Source of the DNA: an uncultured Corynebacterium sp. | GTDB lineage: Bacteria > Actinomycetota > Actinomycetes > Mycobacteriales > Mycobacteriaceae | Direction: 5' to 3' | NCBI RefSeq assembly: GCF_946221935.1 | Contig: NZ_CAMIGN010000005.1 | Span: 74,105-138,104, forward strand | Length of the DNA stretch: 64,000 nt | Program-made: the position numbers and the translations under genes | In this document: positions 62,058-64,000 of the stretch, piece after piece | How the letters are laid out: each line of letters opens with the position of its first letter | Numbering within the stretch: position 1 is the first letter of the stretch | The notes under the pieces: generated by a model | What the model saw: the letters and a program-made list of their open reading frames with translations, nothing else | Databases searched by the model: none | What the model was told of the DNA's origin: nothing

Positions 62058-62833
62058 AGGCGGTTCTCCTTTTGAGTTGTTTCTGCGATGGCGGTTGAGG
62101 GTTCGATGGCGCTGAAGATCTTTTGCAGGCCTGCAAGCGCGATGTCGAAGTCATTTGTGCTGGTTAGCGTTCTACCGTGCCGTGTGGCTGAGGTTGCTGC
62201 GGCCCAGTGCACCGTTGTTGCCGCGGTGACGATGAGGTGCGCCTCTTCCATCGCCTCCATGTCGGTGCTGCGGTTGCCCGGGTGGCCTTCGAGGTTCTTG
62301 CACACCGCTTCGGCAAGATCGCTGCGCAGCTTTTCGTAGCTGGCGAGCTTCGCAAGTGCCAGGCCGGGAAACTTCTTTATTATTTGGGATCGACGCCACC
62401 TTATCGACTCCGCCAGTTTCGGATCGAGGTTGGCATTGTCCGACCTCTTGGCCTCTTCGAGGCGCTTCTTGGTCAGCATGTCGTAGAGGTATTGAGGCAG
62501 GCTGCCTTGTGCGGGGGAGAAGCTTTCGAGCTTGTTGAAGTCATCCTTGGTGAGCAACGGGGGTTGTTTACCGACCGCAACGTGCTCCTTCGAGGAGAAG
62601 TAGTTGAAGAAGGTGCGGCGGCTGATGTCGGCCGCTTCGCAGATTTCCTCCAGGGTGACTCCATCGAAGGATCGGTCGAGGAAGAGACGGGTGGCCTCGT
62701 CCTCAATCCTTAGCCTCGTTTCCAGGCGCTTGCGCTCGCGCAGCCCCATGGTGGAGAGATCCGTGGGATCTGTCGGATTTGGGGGATCTGTGGGATCCGT
62801 GGGATCTGTTGGATCGCAGCAGTTCGAACTCAT
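62054..62833 (-). CDS. TetR family regulator of the adjacent MFS exporter
   Basis: A 259-residue TetR protein. The helix-turn-helix (LRIEDEATRLFLDRSFDGV, LEEICEAADISRRTFFNYF) is preceded by an unusual N-terminal segment of Asp-Pro-Thr repeats encoded by a 9-bp tandem repeat. The ATG at 62833 follows a GTG codon that is also possible; a start at 62749 (MGLRERKRLETRL) would exclude the repeats, but no Shine-Dalgarno supports either. The gene heads the tetR-MFS operon and probably represses it through the palindrome at 62847-62861. Confidence 0.85.
   Translation of the reverse strand: MSSNCCDPTDPTDPTDPPNPTDPTDLSTMGLRERKRLETRLRIEDEATRLFLDRSFDGVTLEEICEAADISRRTFFNYFSSKEHVAVGKQPPLLTKDDFNKLESFSPAQGSLPQYLYDMLTKKRLEEAKRSDNANLDPKLAESIRWRRSQIIKKFPGLALAKLASYEKLRSDLAEAVCKNLEGHPGNRSTDMEAMEEAHLIVTAATTVHWAAATSATRHGRTLTSTNDFDIALAGLQKIFSAIEPSTAIAETTQKENRL
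62753..62815 (-). repeat. seven 9-bp tandem repeats coding Asp-Pro-Thr
   Basis: Seven consecutive 9-base units (GGATCTGTS-like on the + strand) encode DPT DPT DPT DPP NPT DPT DLS on the minus strand. Unit length is a multiple of three, so copy-number change would not shift the frame. Confidence 0.85.
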
Positions 62834-62846
62834 CACTCGGACAAAC

Positions 62847-62861
62847 TTACACTCAGTGCAA
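62847..62861. promoter_or_regulatory. probable TetR operator and promoter of the exporter operon
   Basis: TTACACTCAGTGCAA is a 15-bp palindrome with one mismatch (arms TTACACT and AGTGCAA). A second CAGTGCAA half-site lies 17 bp further at 62871-62878. Between them, on the minus strand, TATAAC (62868-62863) is a -10 candidate, so occupancy would block the promoter. Confidence 0.6.
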
Positions 62862-63058
62862 AGTTATATCCAGTGCAAGGTTTGTGTGATTCTTCATACG
62901 GGTTTGCCTGGTGTGCTGTGGTTAACGATTTGTGTGGTAGGAGGTGTGCTGTGGCGGGGTGTGACTGGCGTCGCGGTTGGGTATGCGGCGGTTCATGTGG
63001 CGGCAGAGTTCCGTTCTGGGGGTGTGAATGTCGGATATGTTGCACTTTGGTGGGTGGA

Positions 63059-63181
63059 ATGTCGGAAAAGTTGCAAAACCTTGTTGGGGTAGATTTCCAA
63101 TAGTGTAAAAGTGCAGGTCACTGGGGGTGTCTCGGAAGATGGTGATTTTGAAAGAGGGGTGTTTTGCAACTTTTCCGACAT
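63059..63181. repeat. 123-bp element with 21-bp perfect terminal inverted repeats (copy C)
   Basis: The left end (63059-63079, beginning ATGTCGGAAAAGTTGC) and the right end (63161-63181, ending AACTTTTCCGACAT) are perfectly complementary over 21 bases. A second copy of the left end, ATGTCGGATATGTTGCA, lies 31 bp to the left at 63028-63044. The central part shares a 28-base stretch with copy A at the same offset, 21 of 28 identical. Confidence 0.8.
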
Positions 63182-63286
63182 CCTTGAAACGCGTGGTGCT
63201 GGTGTGACCAATGGCTTTTGAAGGACAGTGGTTGTTGGCGGTGTGGTGGCAAATAGTGGGCATTGGTCGGTGCTGGAGGGGCTGAG

Positions 63287-63406
63287 TGTCGCTAGAACGA
63301 GAATACTTTAACGGAATCAAATTCCAATAAGGCAAAAGCCCAGTTCAGGGCGTTGTGATTTCCTGAAGCCGGTTTCGCGGCTGTACATACTCTCGTTCTA
63401 GCGACA
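63287..63406. repeat. 120-bp element with 16-bp perfect terminal inverted repeats (copy A)
   Basis: TGTCGCTAGAACGAGA (63287-63302) and TCTCGTTCTAGCGACA (63391-63406) are perfectly complementary. Inside are GCCC/GGGC and AGCCG/CGGCT hairpins. The element matches copy B in length and outer ten bases and copy C in its core. Confidence 0.8.
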
Positions 63407-63618
63407 TTTCGCCCCCTGCGGAGGTGGCAAGAGGGGGCTGAAGTGCCCCGAGTTTTGTTCTTAGGCATTTGCCTTGATTTCTATTATTTCCTGTGGCGGG
63501 TTCTGCTTCCAAAATTCGGTTTCCACCTCGGCCGGGGGTTCGGTATCCCAAGCTTTGGTGGAGCCTAGTCTCTCTCGTTCCACCAGAGGGTGTTAAGTTG
63601 TTTGTGTGTGGGGTTAGG

Positions 63619-63887
63619 TTATAGGTATTTGTCGAAGCAGTCGGGGTAGGCCACGGCCGTTTGGTTGATGGCTTGTTTCCAGCCGGAAACTCGGGCTTAT
63701 TCCATGAGTCTGCCGGCTGTCGCTGAGACTCGTTTGCCCTGCTTTGCCCTCTTTGCAGCTCGTTTGTCTTCAATGTTGCAGATCATCAGTCGTAGCGTCT
63801 TCAGTGCTGATTCATCGTTAGTGAACTGCACCCTATTGCGAGTAGCTTTACGCAGTTCATTGTTAAACGACTCAATGGAGTTCGTGG
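63619..63887 (-). pseudogene. IS256-like (mutator) transposase, C-terminal remnant
   Basis: Read on the minus strand, TNSIESFNNELRKATRNR and SALKTLRLMICNIEDKRAA are the C-terminal helices of mutator-type transposases. The catalytic part is missing because the frame is cut at ~63887 by unrelated sequence. A TAA at 63697-63699 interrupts the frame after GRLME, yet the same frame continues with ARVSGWKQAINQTAVAY to a second stop at 63619-63621, matching the usual end of such proteins. So the gene is both truncated and nonsense-mutated. Confidence 0.85.
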
Positions 63888-64000
63888 GGTGCTGTTGCAA
63901 AATTGGGCGGAGAGCAGCGAAGACTCAGTTTCGCATTCTCTGATCGCCGCTGCGTGTGGGCGTTGTTAGGCCGTCTCGAAGACCCGGTTGACGATCACCG
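63888..64000 (-). mobile_element. end of another insertion sequence (IS6-like terminal repeat), partial
   Basis: The junction begins GGTGCTGTTGCAAA, differing at two positions from the IS26/IS6-family end GGCACTGTTGCAAA as I remember it. Beyond it, a minus-strand frame open at the window edge ends VIVNRVFETA-stop at 63966-63968, in the place expected for a transposase C terminus. Too little is present to name the element. Confidence 0.45.

Larger units (their letters stand above)
62881..63618. other. gene-poor accessory stretch with nested repeats
   Basis: No credible CDS in any frame. It holds the two palindromic-ended elements (63059-63181 and 63287-63406), a solo copy of one end (63028-63044), a GCCCCCT/AGGGGGC hairpin (63410-63437), and an imperfect inverted repeat CTTTGGTGGA/TCCACCAGAG near 63555-63585, which probably belongs to the end of the IS256-like remnant. 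The first 150 bp are G/T-rich with no recognisable feature. Confidence 0.6.

Noticed and set aside
62873..63103. Short Gly/Cys-rich plus-strand ORF after the TetR gene
   Set aside because: No start signal, no family, and it runs through the left end of the palindromic element.

Overview
The window is a moderately GC-rich actinobacterial chromosome segment, almost certainly from Corynebacterium. This is inferred from gene content and order. It carries mycothiol metabolism (mca), an MmpL transporter, GT87 mannosyltransferase-like and AT3/SGNH envelope enzymes, an LGFP-repeat lipoprotein and a two-domain Mfd. It also has the Mycobacteriales blocks glmU-prs-rplY-pth, eno-ftsB-like-DUF501-ppx-tRNA-Leu and greA-DUF4307-mca-uppS-coaA-glyA. 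Several acyl-CoA dehydrogenases and crotonases would fit a lipophilic species of the C. jeikeium/C. resistens type, but the species is not determinable from this sequence alone. No rRNA, CRISPR array or prophage was seen.

Layout. 1-6.3 kb: end of an alpha/beta-hydrolase, a monooxygenase-fold protein, serine deaminase, a GT87 glycosyltransferase, PPK2 and a hydroxyisobutyryl-CoA hydrolase-like protein. 6.3-12.8 kb: pnuC, two TetR regulators, an mmpL gene and prfC, all on the minus strand. 12.8-16.1 kb: a very large acyltransferase with a Lys-Pro-Ala-rich tail built partly from an identical 267-bp tandem duplication. 16.2-22.8 kb: two pth genes, rplY, prs, glmU, an MFS transporter and tRNA-Gln (minus). 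22.9-28 kb: mfd and mazG. 28-31.4 kb: a manganese-type ABC transporter divergent from an MntR/DtxR-like regulator, with a perfect 16-bp palindrome between them. 31.4-36.4 kb: lytic transglycosylase, eno, ftsB-like, DUF501, ppx and tRNA-Leu. 36.5-43 kb: fatty-acid and redox enzymes with the NAD(P)HX repair enzyme. 43-50.4 kb: conserved housekeeping genes. 50.5-60.4 kb: nicotinamidase, a TDT transporter, LysR-type proteins, beta-oxidation genes, a lipoprotein, PhoH2 and a GNAT. 60.4-62.9 kb: a TetR-controlled DHA2 drug exporter operon. 62.9-64 kb: a gene-poor accessory end with palindromic elements and nested transposon debris.

How the parts act together. The manganese importer and its regulator form one switch. 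PPK2 and Ppx make and degrade polyphosphate. Mca works in mycothiol-dependent detoxification, while GlmU, Z-prenyl synthase, the transglycosylase and the FtsB-like protein serve the cell wall and division. Many genes show a TANNNT -10 box six to nine bases before the start codon, which implies leaderless mRNAs; I used this to choose several starts.

The least explained signals are three ~120-bp elements whose ends differ in sequence but stay self-complementary while sharing a core (44249-44368, 63059-63181, 63287-63406), an apparent ~325-nt untranslated transcription unit at 55.7-56.0 kb, and a tRNA-Leu that overlaps the end of ppx.
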